Below are positions 8,071-17,648 of a DNA stretch of 64,000 nucleotides, piece by piece. The DNA comes from an uncultured Chthonomonas sp. (lineage in GTDB: Bacteria > Armatimonadota > Chthonomonadetes > Chthonomonadales > Chthonomonadaceae): NCBI GenBank assembly GCA_903859705.1, contig CAIONQ010000081.1, positions 1 to 64,000 on the forward strand, written 5' to 3'. Position numbers and translations under genes: made by a program. Numbering within the stretch: position 1 is the stretch's first letter; each line of letters opens with the position of its first letter. The notes under the pieces are model-generated. The model saw only the letters and a program-made list of their open reading frames with translations. It had not been told where the DNA came from and searched no databases.

Positions 8071-9192
8071 TCAGAGCCGGTTCTGTGTCTGTTTCAGAAC
8101 CTGGGCCGTGTTCAGGAATGCTCTGGCAACGCTCGCCTGCGATAGCAGGCTTACCTTCTGTTGTGTTGCGGTTACGGGCTGGTTCCAGCGGTCGCCATAG
8201 TGCCCCGCACTGTCCTGGCATTGATCGTGTACAAAGCCCAGAGCCCGCGTCACAGATTTTGCCCAGTGCGGATCGCCATTTGTCTGGCCCAGTACAAGAA
8301 ACGCCTCACATAGCAGATGGGCAAACTGCCCCCCATCCTCAATGGCACCAGTATCCTTGCTCACCCACTGGGCTTCTGCAGCAGCGGCTACGCGCTCTGC
8401 CTCTTTCAGGTAGCTCTTATCCCCGGTTATGTTACTTAACAGGCAGGCTGCTCGTATCATGAGCGCCGTGTTGTAAGTCCATTTGGTTTTTTCGATACCG
8501 CCATCTAGCTTTATGTTGTCCCAGTACAGGCCATCGGTATCCTGCAAATGGCTCTTAGTCCATGAGTAGATCCGCTTTGCAGCTGTGAGAAACTCCTGCT
8601 TGTGAGTTATCTGGTAATGGCGAACAAGGCAAACCACCGCCGGGCCGTTGGAGCACGTGTTCTTGCTGGTTTTCTCCTGCTCTCGCCAGTAGATGCCGCC
8701 GCCCAGCAGCTTATCTTCGCCAGACATTATAAACTTAATCAGGTTGTCTGCGCGCTTGAGTATGGAGCGATCCCCGGTTATCTGGTAGGCATCCAGCAGA
8801 GCCATATCCATCCACATATTGTCGTCGTAATAGCGATCAAAGGGTTTTGGGCCAGGCAGCACATCGTAAGCCGGGATCTTATTTGGTCCATCTGTCAGGT
8901 ACACATCCAGGGCTTTAATGTAACCGGTAAGCTCACCGTTGTAGCGTGGTTTATCGGCACCGACAGCGGCATTAAGCGCCGGCACCAGCACACCACATCC
9001 CCAGTTAAAAGCAGGCCGTGGCTTCTTGTCTACCTCCGTACGCCAATCGTCGGCATACAGGGCGGAACCTGGAATTTTGAAGTCTGTCTGGATCTGATCC
9101 AGGCAGGCAGTGCCCCAGCGTTGCAGATCCTCGGCACTCTGGCACGCGGCTCGCATGCCTGGCACCAGCAATGCTGCTGAAGCAGCAACCAC
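8071..9192 (-). CDS. Glycoside hydrolase family 76 (alpha-1,6-mannanase-like)
   Basis: A 373-residue exported enzyme of the GH76 alpha/alpha-barrel family. The adjacent aspartate pair of the active site is visible in YYDDNMW (D123-D124), followed by LDAYQITGD and the family segments GGGIYWREQ, KNTCSNGPAVVCLVRHY and TYNTALMIRAACLL. Known members cleave alpha-1,6-mannosidic linkages. The GTG start at 9192 gives a short hydrophobic leader (VAASAALLVPGM); the same frame runs further upstream without an ATG, GTG or TTG, so a non-standard start such as ATT at 9201 cannot be excluded. It lies 23 bases after the rhamnosidase stop and 57 bases before the oxidoreductase, so the three are probably co-transcribed. 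Confidence 0.85.
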   Translation of the reverse strand: MVAASAALLVPGMRAACQSAEDLQRWGTACLDQIQTDFKIPGSALYADDWRTEVDKKPRPAFNWGCGVLVPALNAAVGADKPRYNGELTGYIKALDVYLTDGPNKIPAYDVLPGPKPFDRYYDDNMWMDMALLDAYQITGDRSILKRADNLIKFIMSGEDKLLGGGIYWREQEKTSKNTCSNGPAVVCLVRHYQITHKQEFLTAAKRIYSWTKSHLQDTDGLYWDNIKLDGGIEKTKWTYNTALMIRAACLLSNITGDKSYLKEAERVAAAAEAQWVSKDTGAIEDGGQFAHLLCEAFLVLGQTNGDPHWAKSVTRALGFVHDQCQDSAGHYGDRWNQPVTATQQKVSLLSQASVARAFLNTAQVLKQTQNRL

Positions 9193-9215
9193 TCCTGCAA
9201 TCCTTAGTACCTGGT

Positions 9216-11957
9216 TCAGTTTGTGCCTCCGCTAACGAAGTGGTAAGTTCCAGAACCGATGCGGCACTTCAGCGCATCTCCCTCACGGCCCAGCACGATT
9301 ATGCCGTTTGCAGCAGTTACCGGTTTCCCGCCTTCGGTGGGAATATCGGTACCCTCTGCAGGTATGTATACCAGTGCATCGGTGTTTGCAGGCACAGTTA
9401 CTTCCCAATCGATCCGAGCGGCGGTTTTCGTCCACTCCGACACGATTTCGCCATAATTGGATTTGTGTGTGCAGCGCACATGCGTTAACGGAGACCCTAT
9501 CACACGCGGATGGAGTACGGTGCGCTTGAAGCCGGGCACATCCTGATCTGGAGCTATGCCGCCAAGGGTTTCGTAGTACCACGCAGAGATATCGCCGAAC
9601 ATAATGTGGTTACGGCTCAGGTCTCCATCGTTGTTATCGTTCCACTGCTCCAGCAACGTGGTAGCGCCGTGTGTTACCCAGTAACCCCACGAGGGGAACT
9701 CGGAGCGTGAAGCAAGCCTGAAGGCTACATCCTGCCTACCGTTATCCGTAAGCGCATGCAGAATGTACTTTGCACCCAGTATGCCCACATCTATATGCCC
9801 TGCGGCAGCATCGATTGTGCGCACGAGGGCTGCGGTGTACTCTTTTCTGCGTGCTTCTGGAACCAGGTGGAAGTAAAGGGCACAGCTGATTGCCGTTTGC
9901 GTGTTGGTGCCCACAACATCCGAATCGGCATGAAGGAACCGCTTTTCGAATGCAAGCCGAATGCTCTCCAACAGATCGAAGTAGTGGCGAATATCATCTC
10001 GGCGATTTAGCAGGCGTGCGGTACGCAGCAGAATTTCTGTATCCCGATAGAAGTAGCCTGTGGAAGTAATATCGGTTGGCGTTTCGGTTTTGAACGGTGC
10101 CCAATCGTTGAGGCCGAAGTTGGCGATATGATCTGGCGATTTCTTATCTACAAAATCAACATACCGCTTGAGGCCAGTGTACTGTTCCTCCAAAATATGC
10201 CTGTCTCCTGAGAACAGATACAGATCCCAGGAGATAAACGGATAGGCGGCATCCCACGCGGGGCCATTGCCCCAGGCGTACCCCCAGCCACCGGTTGGTA
10301 CGATGCCGGGAAGCTCGCCCGTTGGGCGCATGGCATCCTGCATATCCCGTATCCATTTGGCGTAGTTAAGGCCTCCATTGTAGTTATACAGGCCCGTTTC
10401 TGCTGCGAGCTGGGCATCGCCCATCCAGCCATTCTTCTCTCGCGTAGGGCAATCGGTTGGAATGCTCAGGAAGTTGGATACATACGCCCACTCGGTGGCT
10501 GCCTGTATCTTATTAAGCAGCTCATCGTTGCAGGCAAAGCTGCCGGCACGCTCAAAGCCCGCATGCAGCACAATCGCTTTCAGGCTTTCTGTGGTGGGCT
10601 TTCCGGGAAAGCCCGTAACTTCGGCATACCGGAAGCCATGGTAGGTAAATCGGGGCGTGTAGGTTTCTGTGCCTTTGCCGTTGAGTACATACACATCCGT
10701 TTGGAAACCCGCTTGATGGGTATGGATCTTGATTTTATCCTGGTTGAGCGTACCATCCGCCCTCAGGATTTCGCCGAACTGCATCTTAACCTGCGTGCCA
10801 GCCGGACCGCTGACTTTCAATTGCTCGATGCCCGCCATGTTCTGGCCAAAATCGAAAACAAATACACCTTTTTTAGGTTCAGTTACGGCAACGGCCTTAA
10901 GCGTTTGAAAGCGCTTGATGGCAGGGTATGTTTGCGCAGATAGCACCCCGGTTGGCGGCGTGGCAAAGTTTACGGTTAACCAGCCCTGATCATTAAAATG
11001 CGCACTGTCCCAGCCAGCAACTTCACGGCGGGCATCATAGGTTTCGCCAGTCATTAGCTGGTTATCTACAAGTGGGCCAGTGTGCGCCTTCCAGCTTTGA
11101 TCTGTGCCAATTATCTGGGTGGTTCCATCCTCAAACAGGAGGTTGAGCTGCGCAAGTGCTTTGGGCTTATCTCGCCATTCGGCCTTATCAAAGTCCCAGG
11201 CTGCGGCCACGGCATAGTTGTACCAGCCGTTGCCCAGCAGCATTCCAAGCGCGTTATCGCCCGTATGAACCTGGCCAGTTACATCAAAGGTTGAGTACAG
11301 CACACGCTTATCGTAGCGCGTAAATCCGGGATCCATCTCATGATCACCCACTTTGGCTCCATTGAGATGAAGTTCGTAAAAACCAAGGCCTGTTACGGTT
11401 AAGGTTGCGCGCTTTATCGGCTTGTTTACAGAGAAAGCCCGGCGCAGCAGGGGCGTTTCTTGCCCTTTCTGCAGAGCCTCCGGCGCTGTAATCCAGCGGG
11501 CCATCCAGTCGTTTTTGGTAAGCAAGCCCATGGCCCAGGACGCCGGTTTGCTCCAGGCAGATGCCTCCCCACGCTCGTTCCAAATCTTTACGGACCAGTA
11601 GTAACGCGTGCCAGATGTCAGCGCTTTACCACGGTAATCTATGCCCGTGCTGCGATCAGAATCCACAAAGAGGCTATCCCATACGTCGGCTTTACCAACC
11701 TCCAACAATGCAGGGCTGGTTGCTACGAGAATGCGATACCCGGTTTGCCGTGCTGCCCGCTGCCCTGCAACTGCCTGGCATAGCCACCCAAAACGTGGCC
11801 GCATAGTATCCAGCCCGAGTGGGTTATGCTGATACTCGCAGGTGAGCGATGCCGGCCGAAGCGGCCCGGCCTGTGCGTGATGCCCCGAAATTATTAACGG
11901 AAGCGCGGCGAGGAATGTAAGAGATGCAGTACGGATTAAACGGCGTGGCACCGACAT
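9216..11957 (-). CDS. Alpha-L-rhamnosidase, GH78
   Basis: A 913-residue secreted enzyme releasing terminal alpha-L-rhamnose. A signal peptide of about 30 residues ends HHAQA. N-terminal beta-sandwich domains of the Bac_rhamnosid type follow (GTRYYWSVKIWNERGEASAW; ATLTVTGLGFYELHLNGAKVG). The catalytic alpha/alpha barrel has the family motif DCPTREKNGWMGDAQ at about residue 500, containing catalytic acidic residues, and YPFISWDLYLFSGD. A C-terminal beta domain ends the protein. Start ATG 11957 is preceded by TGGAGCCC. It is the first gene of the leftward glycan operon. Confidence 0.93.
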   Translation of the reverse strand: MSVPRRLIRTASLTFLAALPLIISGHHAQAGPLRPASLTCEYQHNPLGLDTMRPRFGWLCQAVAGQRAARQTGYRILVATSPALLEVGKADVWDSLFVDSDRSTGIDYRGKALTSGTRYYWSVKIWNERGEASAWSKPASWAMGLLTKNDWMARWITAPEALQKGQETPLLRRAFSVNKPIKRATLTVTGLGFYELHLNGAKVGDHEMDPGFTRYDKRVLYSTFDVTGQVHTGDNALGMLLGNGWYNYAVAAAWDFDKAEWRDKPKALAQLNLLFEDGTTQIIGTDQSWKAHTGPLVDNQLMTGETYDARREVAGWDSAHFNDQGWLTVNFATPPTGVLSAQTYPAIKRFQTLKAVAVTEPKKGVFVFDFGQNMAGIEQLKVSGPAGTQVKMQFGEILRADGTLNQDKIKIHTHQAGFQTDVYVLNGKGTETYTPRFTYHGFRYAEVTGFPGKPTTESLKAIVLHAGFERAGSFACNDELLNKIQAATEWAYVSNFLSIPTDCPTREKNGWMGDAQLAAETGLYNYNGGLNYAKWIRDMQDAMRPTGELPGIVPTGGWGYAWGNGPAWDAAYPFISWDLYLFSGDRHILEEQYTGLKRYVDFVDKKSPDHIANFGLNDWAPFKTETPTDITSTGYFYRDTEILLRTARLLNRRDDIRHYFDLLESIRLAFEKRFLHADSDVVGTNTQTAISCALYFHLVPEARRKEYTAALVRTIDAAAGHIDVGILGAKYILHALTDNGRQDVAFRLASRSEFPSWGYWVTHGATTLLEQWNDNNDGDLSRNHIMFGDISAWYYETLGGIAPDQDVPGFKRTVLHPRVIGSPLTHVRCTHKSNYGEIVSEWTKTAARIDWEVTVPANTDALVYIPAEGTDIPTEGGKPVTAANGIIVLGREGDALKCRIGSGTYHFVSGGTN

Positions 11958-12102
11958 TGAACAGGGCTCCAGGCATAAGATTTGTAAACAGGCTCAAACA
12001 AACACTTTTGGGTGGCAGGATACACGTTTCCCGCACACTACAAACTTCCCGTGACCGAAGTATTTTCCCTTCTTAAAAGGAAACTCAGAACCGTATCCGG
12101 TT

Positions 12103-13419
12103 TCAGTCATCGAACATCTGTGTAACCATCTGGATGAACTTCCAACCTGTCTGGTCTGTACCACCCTGTGTTTGCTTCATTATAATGCCGATGACACCCT
12201 CTTTGGGGTCTGCAAAATACTGCGTGTTGAAGTAACCACCCCAGCCAAACGTGCCGGCACTTCCCTGCCCTCCCTTATGAGCTCCCTTTTCGGTTACCAC
12301 ACTGAAGGCGAGGCTAAAGGCGGAATCGGGTCCATAAAGCTCAATCGGAACCTGTGGAGTGCGCATTAGCTCCGCTGTAGTCCGGCTCAGGATTCTTACC
12401 CCATTTAGCTCGCCGCCATTCAGATGCATCTGCAGGAAGGTGGCGTAATCTTTTGCAGTACTATTGAGGCCACCTCCACCAGAAAATAGAGATTTAGAGC
12501 CCTTAATGGGGTAATCGGGATCGTAAAAGGTGGTTGGAAACCTACCCCACCCACTGCCCTTAGGAGTTTGTACAGCAACCAGGCGAGATGCCTTTTCGGC
12601 GGGCAGGTAAAAGCCCGTATCGTTCATGCCGAGCGGTGCAAACAGGTGGTTCTGTAGATACTTATCGAAGGGCTCTCCAGAAACAATCTCTACCAGGTAA
12701 CCCAGCACATCCAGCCCCATTGCATAGGTGAAGTGCTCTCCCGGGTTGTGGTGCAAAGGTAGTTTGGCAAGGCGCTTTACATTTTCCGCTATGGTTATGG
12801 GCTCTGTTGAAAATGCGATGGCTATGCCAGCCTTTTTGTACAGTGCGCGGAACCGTGCATCTCCATCGATATCGCCATATCCCAGGCCAGAGGTATGCGT
12901 AAGCAGATCGCGAATGGTAATTTCGCGCCTGGCTGGTGTGCCGGTCCACTCTCCGGTTTTATCATCATACGTAGAGAGCAACTGCGGGTTTTTGAACTCC
13001 GGAATGTAGTTTGAAATAGGATCGTCGAGCTGAAATTTGCCTTGCTCCCACAGCATCATAACTGCTGTTGCGGTAATCGCCTTGCTCTGGGAGGCAATCC
13101 GGAATATATCGTCTGGCTTTTCGGCACGGTTGGCCTCTGTAACTGCCATGCCGTATGCTTTGTGATAGACAATTTTGCCGTGCCGAGATATGAGGGCCAC
13201 CACACCCGGGATGCTGCCAGATTTCACGGCATCGCTTAACATCGCATCGATGCGCCCAATGCGCTCTTTCGAAACCCCTACCCGGGCCGGATCTGCAGCC
13301 GATAGAGGCGGAGACTTATGGGTAGATGCTGTTTGTGCATGGGCGGGATAGATACCGCCTGCAAGCGAAAGTGTGAGGCACACGGCAGAGAACGCGCGAG
13401 TGGTGTGGAGGAAACGCAT
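12103..13419 (-). CDS. Serine hydrolase, class C beta-lactamase-like esterase
   Basis: A 438-residue exported member of the beta-lactamase/penicillin-binding-protein-like family (EstB type). The signal peptide ends AHAQ at about residue 29. The catalytic S-x-x-K motif is SQSK (about 110-113) in FRIASQSKAITATAVMMLW; the Tyr of the second motif lies in HFTYAMGLDVLGYLVE; and the third motif region is GTFGWGGYFNTQYFADP. Members hydrolyse esters, D-amino-acid peptides or beta-lactams; the substrate here is unknown. A TTG start 10 codons upstream is possible, but ATG 13419 begins directly at the signal peptide. It stands alone, convergent with nothing. Confidence 0.88.
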   Translation of the reverse strand: MRFLHTTRAFSAVCLTLSLAGGIYPAHAQTASTHKSPPLSAADPARVGVSKERIGRIDAMLSDAVKSGSIPGVVALISRHGKIVYHKAYGMAVTEANRAEKPDDIFRIASQSKAITATAVMMLWEQGKFQLDDPISNYIPEFKNPQLLSTYDDKTGEWTGTPARREITIRDLLTHTSGLGYGDIDGDARFRALYKKAGIAIAFSTEPITIAENVKRLAKLPLHHNPGEHFTYAMGLDVLGYLVEIVSGEPFDKYLQNHLFAPLGMNDTGFYLPAEKASRLVAVQTPKGSGWGRFPTTFYDPDYPIKGSKSLFSGGGGLNSTAKDYATFLQMHLNGGELNGVRILSRTTAELMRTPQVPIELYGPDSAFSLAFSVVTEKGAHKGGQGSAGTFGWGGYFNTQYFADPKEGVIGIIMKQTQGGTDQTGWKFIQMVTQMFDD

Positions 13420-13561
13420 AGTTTGATGATCTCCGAAAACGGCTTCCAACAGGCTGGCACCTGTGGGTTTTAGTCGGCAGATGGCATCTTTCCTGCCCTG
13501 CGGTACACAATGCGATACAGATCACGCTATTGCTGGAATAGGATTGCACCCAGTTGCTTAG

Positions 13562-14278
13562 TTAAACATGGCTTTTGCGCACCGCTACTATTAGATCGTA
13601 ACGTTGCTTAATTGCCAGGTTCTCGGGAGTTTGGTCCTCAGGACGCAGCCTTCCCTGCCGAATAAGCTCGCGCGCAACAAACGGAGATTCTTTAACCAAG
13701 TATTTTAGGCTTACGTTTCCAGAAAAGTACTCTTCGGCTTTTTCTGCGCGTTCCTTACGGAAGTCGTTCAGGCCCAGCCTATCAATTGTCTTCTGGACCC
13801 GCGCATCAATGTCTGGCTGTAGATACTCCGCAGGGATAACCTGAAATCCCACGAGCTCCAGCTCAAACCAATCATCCTCAACCTCAAACGGATCCAAGAT
13901 GTCATCGTGGGTGCCTTTGCGGGCATTGATCCGTCCGCAGGCCAGTCGGTAATTATTCCATTCGTAAACCTTGTCCCAGTGTTTAGATTTGGCGAGATAG
14001 TGGTCGACTGTAGCACTGCCAGTTACGGCATTTATTTTTAAACAGGTGTACGCACAAATCTGACCGTACGCTACCAGTAAGTCGGGAATTGCATGTTTCC
14101 AGTAGTCTCGAAATTTTTTACACGGAATATCCTCGCGTCGGTCACATATCTTTTTATATGTCCGTCCGACGGTTCTATCTGATCGCTCACCAACCATCTC
14201 CGCAATGGCGCGCAATCCAGGTGTACGGACCTTATCATTAAAGTCAACCGGTTCGGTTTGGGGTTCAACACGAATCAC
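13562..14278 (-). CDS. HNH endonuclease, PtuB-like partner of the ATPase
   Basis: A 238-residue protein. The central part has an HNH-type nuclease motif: C75-x3-C79, then V-D92-H93-Y, then EWNNYRLACGRINARKG (about 106-122) with the conserved N and K, and ILDPF. This DH...NYRL...N..KG pattern is typical of HNH proteins paired with OLD/RecF-like ATPases in Septu and retron-associated systems. It overlaps the upstream ATPase gene by 4 bases, so the pair is translationally coupled. Inferred role: DNA cleavage controlled by the ATPase. Family membership beyond HNH is not proven. Confidence 0.75.
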   Translation of the reverse strand: MIRVEPQTEPVDFNDKVRTPGLRAIAEMVGERSDRTVGRTYKKICDRREDIPCKKFRDYWKHAIPDLLVAYGQICAYTCLKINAVTGSATVDHYLAKSKHWDKVYEWNNYRLACGRINARKGTHDDILDPFEVEDDWFELELVGFQVIPAEYLQPDIDARVQKTIDRLGLNDFRKERAEKAEEYFSGNVSLKYLVKESPFVARELIRQGRLRPEDQTPENLAIKQRYDLIVAVRKSHV

Positions 14279-15513
14279 TTTTCTGCCCTGTTGCCATCAT
14301 AAAAAGCCGACCAACGCAGCCAGAACCTATCCAATTCGCCAAGAGATGCCTTCAGCAGACGATTTACACGCTCCATTTCCGCTGGTTCCAGGTTTCGAGA
14401 ACGGGTAATCGTCAGCGCTGCGGAGATGGCTTCCTCGGCTTCTACCGAGCGTGCCTCTTTGAGGTCGAAGGCTGAACTTGTTAACCAGTTAGAGGCATCC
14501 CCCAGGCGCTCGAATGGCCGCCTCTGCAGAGTTACAGACTGTGTCTCCTGCTGTAGGTCCAGATCGAACCATGCGTCCCGTTCCGGATCATAAATAGGCT
14601 CGATGGAGGCAAGCACCAGCGGGGAGTGCGTAGCGGCTATTAGTTGAACCTCAACGCGTGCGTCCCCGGTAAGGCTTGCAACCACGTCTACCATCGAAGG
14701 AACTATCCGGCGCTGCCATTGTGGATGAAGGTGCGCCTCAATTTCGTCTACTATCAAAACAATCTGTGCTGCGGGACTCTGGCCGCGAAGCTCACTTGCT
14801 GCCAGATGTTCCTGCCAGGCCCAAACCAAAAGGTAAGCGAGCGCCATTATTCTGCGCATTCCTGCCGATGCAAAAACTACTGGCACCTCTTGTGCATATG
14901 GCATACGAATGGTGGGATACCGTTTTGGATCGTCTACAGATATTTTTTTAAGGTCGCCAATTTCTATGGGAGAGCCAGGAGACGGCGATAGCTTCTTCAA
15001 CACCTGCTTAAGTTCTGTAAAAGCGACGTTGTTTTCTCGCTGCCACGATGCCCAATCTCGGATTAGCCCTTCGCACAGGGCGTTACCTTCCCATATTTCC
15101 GCATTTGTAAAATTGAACGCAGCGGGGCGGGCGGTTGCCTCCGCTTCGGAGTAGTTTCGCGCAGGGTCCCACACAGAGAAGCCACCATCCACCTGGGCAT
15201 ATATCACCAGGCCAGGGATGCCCGGGCGGCCGCGTTGGTTCGTCCACTTTTCAGATTGTCTGTCAAATTTGCACGATTGTGAAACGGGCTTCGCTTTACC
15301 ACTATATGTAAAGGATATTTCGGGTGTGGTGGGGTGCGAATGCGGAAGTGCGGGCTCGCGGGCCCAGTTGCGCGCAAGCGCCCACCATGCAACATCCAGC
15401 AAAAAGCTCTTACCAAGGCCGTTATCACCTGTAATGATGTTGAGCCTGGGGGCAAATGAGATATCAAGTTCTGGCGCCGGGCCTACATCCTTCAGTTTCA
15501 GGTACTTAAGCAT
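14275..15513 (-). CDS. AAA/OLD-like ATPase, PtuA-like
   Basis: A 412-residue ATPase of the SMC/RecF/OLD type. The first strand is MLKYLKLKDVGPAPELDISF, then Walker A GDNGLGKS (29-36), a signature-like SAGMRR segment at about 220, Walker B IVLIVDEIEAHLHPQWQ (about 252-268) and the switch strand IAATHSPLVLASI. The length and single-domain layout fit PtuA of Septu-type defence. No TOPRIM nuclease domain is visible, in keeping with the separate HNH partner. ATG at 15513 lies at the left edge of a 224-base gap. Likely a nucleotide-dependent sensor or clamp; the trigger is unknown. Confidence 0.78.
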   Translation of the reverse strand: MLKYLKLKDVGPAPELDISFAPRLNIITGDNGLGKSFLLDVAWWALARNWAREPALPHSHPTTPEISFTYSGKAKPVSQSCKFDRQSEKWTNQRGRPGIPGLVIYAQVDGGFSVWDPARNYSEAEATARPAAFNFTNAEIWEGNALCEGLIRDWASWQRENNVAFTELKQVLKKLSPSPGSPIEIGDLKKISVDDPKRYPTIRMPYAQEVPVVFASAGMRRIMALAYLLVWAWQEHLAASELRGQSPAAQIVLIVDEIEAHLHPQWQRRIVPSMVDVVASLTGDARVEVQLIAATHSPLVLASIEPIYDPERDAWFDLDLQQETQSVTLQRRPFERLGDASNWLTSSAFDLKEARSVEAEEAISAALTITRSRNLEPAEMERVNRLLKASLGELDRFWLRWSAFYDGNRAEK

Positions 15514-15737
15514 TGGACAATCATATCTCCCGGTGTATTAGTTCTTTTATCACATCCATGGTACCTGCAGTACGCAGGCAATGAAGTGCTGCGTATGGCA
15601 GGAGCTGAACACTTACTATGCATGTGCACACGCTTTTGACCTAATGTATCGTACATCTTGCGTAGGCTCAGACTATTGTTTTGGCCCCAATTCAAACATG
15701 CCGCACGATGGAGGTAAATTGATTGCAATGAACTCTT

Positions 15738-16733
15738 TTGCATATTCGAACAGAACAGCTGGGCATCGGATTGGGGGCAAGACGCTTGAAGCAGTTACCT
15801 ACCATTGATTGGCTGATGCAGGGTGACCCGGTGATACGATGGCAAACCATGCGCGACCTATGCTCCGAGCCTGCGCCAGTATGGGAGGCTGAGCGCCAGC
15901 GCCAGATTATAGATGGATGGAGTGCACAGTTTTTGCAGGCGCTTCTACCCGATGGCACCTGGCCAGATGGCAGATGGACAGGAACTCTCTGGACTCTGCT
16001 TACCCTGATCGATTGCGGAATACCGGCAGATGAGCCCCGCGTTCTGCACGCTGCTACGCATTTTCTGGATGGCAGCCTGACGCCTGAGCGCGCCGCCAGT
16101 AACAAGTGGCTGCTAACACAAATGGATTTGTGCCACCTCGGTTTTTGGCTCCGAATCGGTGCGTACTTTGTTGGCACACACGATCGGCTGATGATAGTGG
16201 CGGAAACGCTGCTGAGGCAACAGATGCCAGACGGCGGCTGGAACTGCAGAATGCGTACAAATCCTAAAACTCACCACAGCTCATTTCACACCACATTTAA
16301 TGTGTTAGAGGGGCTGCGTGTGGCTGCAGCGGCAGGCATTATAAGCCAACAAGTGTTTCGCGAGTGTGAAACACGCGCAATGGAGTTTATGCTGGTGCAC
16401 CAGATGTACCGCTCCGATCACACAGGGGAGGTGATTGACGCGAGATTTACCCACCTTACTTTTCCTTCGCACTGGCATTACACCGTGCTGCGTGGCCTGG
16501 ACTACATGCGCGAAACTCCTGAGATTGGGGATCCACGCCTTAACGATGCTATCGAACTTCTGGAAAGTCGACGTCGTGCGGATGGCTGCTGGCCCGTAGA
16601 GAAGCGAATTGTGGGCACAGAACTATTTGACATGGAGAAATTCGGCGGGATTAGCAGATGGAATACACTGCGTGCACTGCGCGTACTTAGATGCCGTGCA
16701 CAGGCAACGGGCAATTTAGCCAGCACACTGTAA
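15738..16733 (+). CDS. Prenyltransferase/squalene-oxidase-repeat alpha/alpha-barrel protein
   Basis: A 331-residue protein with the helical repeats of terpenoid-cyclase/squalene-cyclase-like toroids: LLPDGTWPDGRWTGTLWTLLTL, MPDGGWNCRMR and RRRADGCWPVEKR, each with the D-G-x-W core. There is no DxDD motif of true squalene-hopene cyclases, so cyclase activity is doubtful; many such proteins are uncharacterised. The start is uncertain: TTG 15738 lacks a good ribosome-binding site, TTG 15786 has GGGGGC before it, and a well-placed GGAGG leads to ATG 15728 in another frame that stops after 26 codons. Cytoplasmic; no signal peptide. Confidence 0.65.
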   Translation: MHIRTEQLGIGLGARRLKQLPTIDWLMQGDPVIRWQTMRDLCSEPAPVWEAERQRQIIDGWSAQFLQALLPDGTWPDGRWTGTLWTLLTLIDCGIPADEPRVLHAATHFLDGSLTPERAASNKWLLTQMDLCHLGFWLRIGAYFVGTHDRLMIVAETLLRQQMPDGGWNCRMRTNPKTHHSSFHTTFNVLEGLRVAAAAGIISQQVFRECETRAMEFMLVHQMYRSDHTGEVIDARFTHLTFPSHWHYTVLRGLDYMRETPEIGDPRLNDAIELLESRRRADGCWPVEKRIVGTELFDMEKFGGISRWNTLRALRVLRCRAQATGNLASTL

Positions 16734-16823
16734 AGGCTAATTGCTTGAACATATCGGCCAGAACACACCCTACCCGTGATTTCTGAAGCGTTTGATTTGA
16801 TGACCGCACGGAGGCATGACTGA

Positions 16824-17648
16824 ATGGTTGAGACCAAACCGAATGGGAATGAAGGTTTTTTGGAAACGAGGCACGCCCAGGCTCTTTCGTATGTAACTGA
16901 GGCACGAAAATGTCGCAGACACAGGCGGCGTGCGGCTCAACTAACAGGTGTGAGTACCGTAGCTTTGTTCACGCTATTTGGAGTAACCGCCGCCCTCCCA
17001 AACGCAATGAGTCCAGCAATTGCTGAGGCATTGATTTTCTTATTCATAACAGTGGCTGGCGGCGGGATAATGTGGTACCTCGCAATAAGTGGTTACCTCG
17101 GGGAAATCGTTCGTAAATCAGAATCCTCAGGGGATAAGAGCAGGATTGGTGTGGTGATAGATACTTACACCACGCTCACCGGGATAGAAGATCTACCGTT
17201 TCGAGATGAGAAGAGATCTGCATCGCTCGTGCCACTCATAGATGCAACAGCAAATACCATTGCGAATATACTGAGTACCTTCGATGAAACCGATATCGGA
17301 AACCTGTTGCCCGAGCACCACATTACCCTTCACAAGTTGATAATGCATCACGATCCCAGGGTGGCAAACGGTGTGCTTGCCGGGCTTGGCGCAGTCGGAA
17401 ATGAAGGCGATTTGCAGTTTATTCTGTCCCTCATCGGCAGCCCCTCAGCACTGACATCCGGTTCTGAGGCACAGCTCAAGGCTTCCATCACGCAGCTTGA
17501 AACCAGATTACAAAAACAGCAGCAGGCGGCGGAACTGCTGCGCCCGGGTACCACTCCCGGCACCACTCCGGAACAGCTCCTACGCCCGGTAAACGGACAG
17601 CAAGAGAACCAGGAAAAAGAGCAGTTGCTGAGGGCGGGGATGGAGTGA
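16824..17648 (+). CDS. Membrane protein with LLRP-motif tail, similar layout to 5837-6691
   Basis: A 274-residue protein of unknown function. Two membrane segments lie at about residues 38-58 and 68-90 (ending GGGIMWYLAISGYLGEIV). The following 130 residues are helical and HEAT-like (LIDATANTIANILSTFDETD; GVLAGLGAVGNEGDLQFIL). A Gln-rich coiled segment then leads to a tail with ELLRPGTTPG, EQLLRPVNGQ and EQLLRAGME. The tail motif is shared with the protein at 5837-6691. ATG 16824 follows GGAGG at slightly long spacing. No neighbour suggests a function. Confidence 0.65.
   Translation: MVETKPNGNEGFLETRHAQALSYVTEARKCRRHRRRAAQLTGVSTVALFTLFGVTAALPNAMSPAIAEALIFLFITVAGGGIMWYLAISGYLGEIVRKSESSGDKSRIGVVIDTYTTLTGIEDLPFRDEKRSASLVPLIDATANTIANILSTFDETDIGNLLPEHHITLHKLIMHHDPRVANGVLAGLGAVGNEGDLQFILSLIGSPSALTSGSEAQLKASITQLETRLQKQQQAAELLRPGTTPGTTPEQLLRPVNGQQENQEKEQLLRAGME

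Noticed and set aside
15728-15808. 26-codon ORF with good GGAGG before the squalene-cyclase-like gene
   Set aside because: It could be a leader peptide, but nothing in its sequence supports this, and it lies in another frame of the gene start.
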